From Polyrhizophydium stewartii (Eukaryota; Chytridiomycota; Chytridiomycetes; Rhizophydiales): a stretch of DNA of 10,627 bases. Both the position numbers and the translations under genes were made by a program. Positions within the stretch are counted from its first letter, which is position 1; the number at the start of each line of letters is the position of its first letter. Of the stretch, positions 10,032 through 10,627 are shown one piece after another. Where the stretch lies: the NCBI GenBank assembly GCA_027604665.1, contig JADGIZ010000645.1, positions 1-10,627 on the forward strand, read 5' to 3'. Under the pieces are notes generated by a model. It worked only from the letters and a program-made list of their open reading frames with translations, was not told where the DNA came from and made no database searches.

Positions 10032-10588
10032 CTATGTGAAGAAGTCGGGCGCAGGTTCCTGGGAGAAAAAGGGATGCCGCAGCGCCTCTGCAGCCGAGAG
10101 ACGCCTGTTGGGGTCGTAGGCCAGCATGCGCCTGAGCAGATCAAGAAAGGCAGAGTGCGAAGGCTCTGATCCGACAATGGTCTGCGCCGGGGACGGATGC
10201 CTGCCGTCAGCGCGCGGGCAGAGGGAGAGAACGGCGGCGTGCGCGGCCATAGCTTGCTCTCACCTCGAGCGGCATCATGCGTGAGACAAAGTCGACGCTC
10301 TTGGGGTTCGTGGTCGCGAGCGGGTACTTGACCAGGCCGTTGCGATGAAAATAGGTGGAGGCCTCGTCGCTGGAGGGGCGAGGGAGCGGCAACGGCCCGC
10401 GCGACATGCGTCAGCTTGTCGCACGCAAGAGCAGGCCGCGGCGGCAAGGCGCACCTGATGCCTCGGAGCATCTCGGGCGGGAACCTGCCGAGCACGAGCT
10501 CCATCATTTTTAGGTGCTCTAGGTTCTCGTGAGTTTGGAACAGGGCCGCGCCCGTGAGCAGCTCGACGAGGATGCATCCGATGGACCA
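10032..10588 (-). CDS. LAMMER/CLK-family protein kinase, C-terminal part (cut by the window edge)
   Basis: LAMMER (CLK/Kns1/Lkh1) kinases are dual-specificity kinases that phosphorylate SR-type splicing proteins and, in fungi, regulators of growth and stress. Exons on the minus strand: 10588-10455, 10369-10264 and 10181-10032; joined, they give 129 residues plus TAG. Seen: subdomain IX WSIGCILVELLTGAALF, then QTHENLEHLKMMELVLG, the family's signature region (consensus EHLAMMERILG), KSVDFVSRMM, FLDLLRRMLAYDPNRRLSAA (subdomain XI) and EALRHPFF, ending in APDFFT. The bases right of 10588 read as the 3' end of an intron (CTGACTCGCCGCTGCGCAAG before the Trp codon), because the family has Asp-Val before Trp there. 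ATP-binding and catalytic-loop exons lie outside the window. Introns are 85 and 82 bp. Confidence 0.88.
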
Positions 10589-10627
10589 CTTGCGCAGCGG
10601 CGAGTCAGCGAGGGGGTCGGCCAGGGC

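Noticed and set aside
9493..10032. A single gene joining the kinase C-terminus to the downstream 128-residue frame
   Set aside because: No GT donor exists between the HPFF codons and the kinase stop TAG, so splicing past that stop would have to remove conserved kinase residues.

Overview
This is a GC-rich eukaryotic nuclear window, most likely fungal. The clues are a fungal-type aspartate-semialdehyde dehydrogenase (an enzyme animals lack), very tight gene packing, and many short GT...AG introns. I could place 24 internal introns. All but one are about 57-96 bp, and most carry a CTGAC/CTGAT branch-point-like motif 15-40 nt before the acceptor. The high GC, the Ala-rich low-complexity tracts and the intron density suggest an early-diverging fungus or a basidiomycete rather than a budding yeast. 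I cannot place it more exactly.

Layout. (1) 43-1209, minus: intron-less aspartate-semialdehyde dehydrogenase (HOM2 type), threonine/methionine pathway. (2) 1466-2095, minus: a complete 73-residue UBL5/Hub1 ubiquitin-like splicing modifier, split into five exons including a 9-nt first and a 13-nt last exon. (3) 2183-6181, plus: an 11-exon, about 1087-residue BRPF/Nto1-type chromatin reader with an Ala/Ser-rich N-terminus, PHD-zinc knuckle-PHD and a bromodomain. It shares an 87-bp head-to-head promoter with UBL5. (4) 6270-8726, plus: 9-exon Trm4/NSUN2 tRNA (cytosine-5) methyltransferase, starting 88 bp after the previous stop. Its catalytic core is intact, but the reading frame ends where the family's C-terminal domain should begin, just before a (CT)33 microsatellite. 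(5) 8727-9492: about 0.77 kb with no convincing gene, strongly pyrimidine-rich then purine-rich. (6) 9493-9879, minus: a 128-residue protein I do not recognise. (7) 10032-10588, minus, running off the right edge: the C-terminal part of a LAMMER/CLK-family protein kinase.

The genes look like an ordinary housekeeping neighbourhood rather than a dedicated system: amino-acid synthesis, splicing (Hub1, and a LAMMER kinase of the family that phosphorylates SR-type proteins), chromatin acetylation and tRNA modification. The points that most merit checking are the microexon structure of UBL5, the apparent loss of the Trm4 C-terminal domain at a microsatellite, and the unrecognised small gene with a 45-bp alternating purine-pyrimidine tract in its leader. 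All exon structures were deduced by hand from reading frame, splice signals and remembered family consensus. No alignment or transcript data were available.
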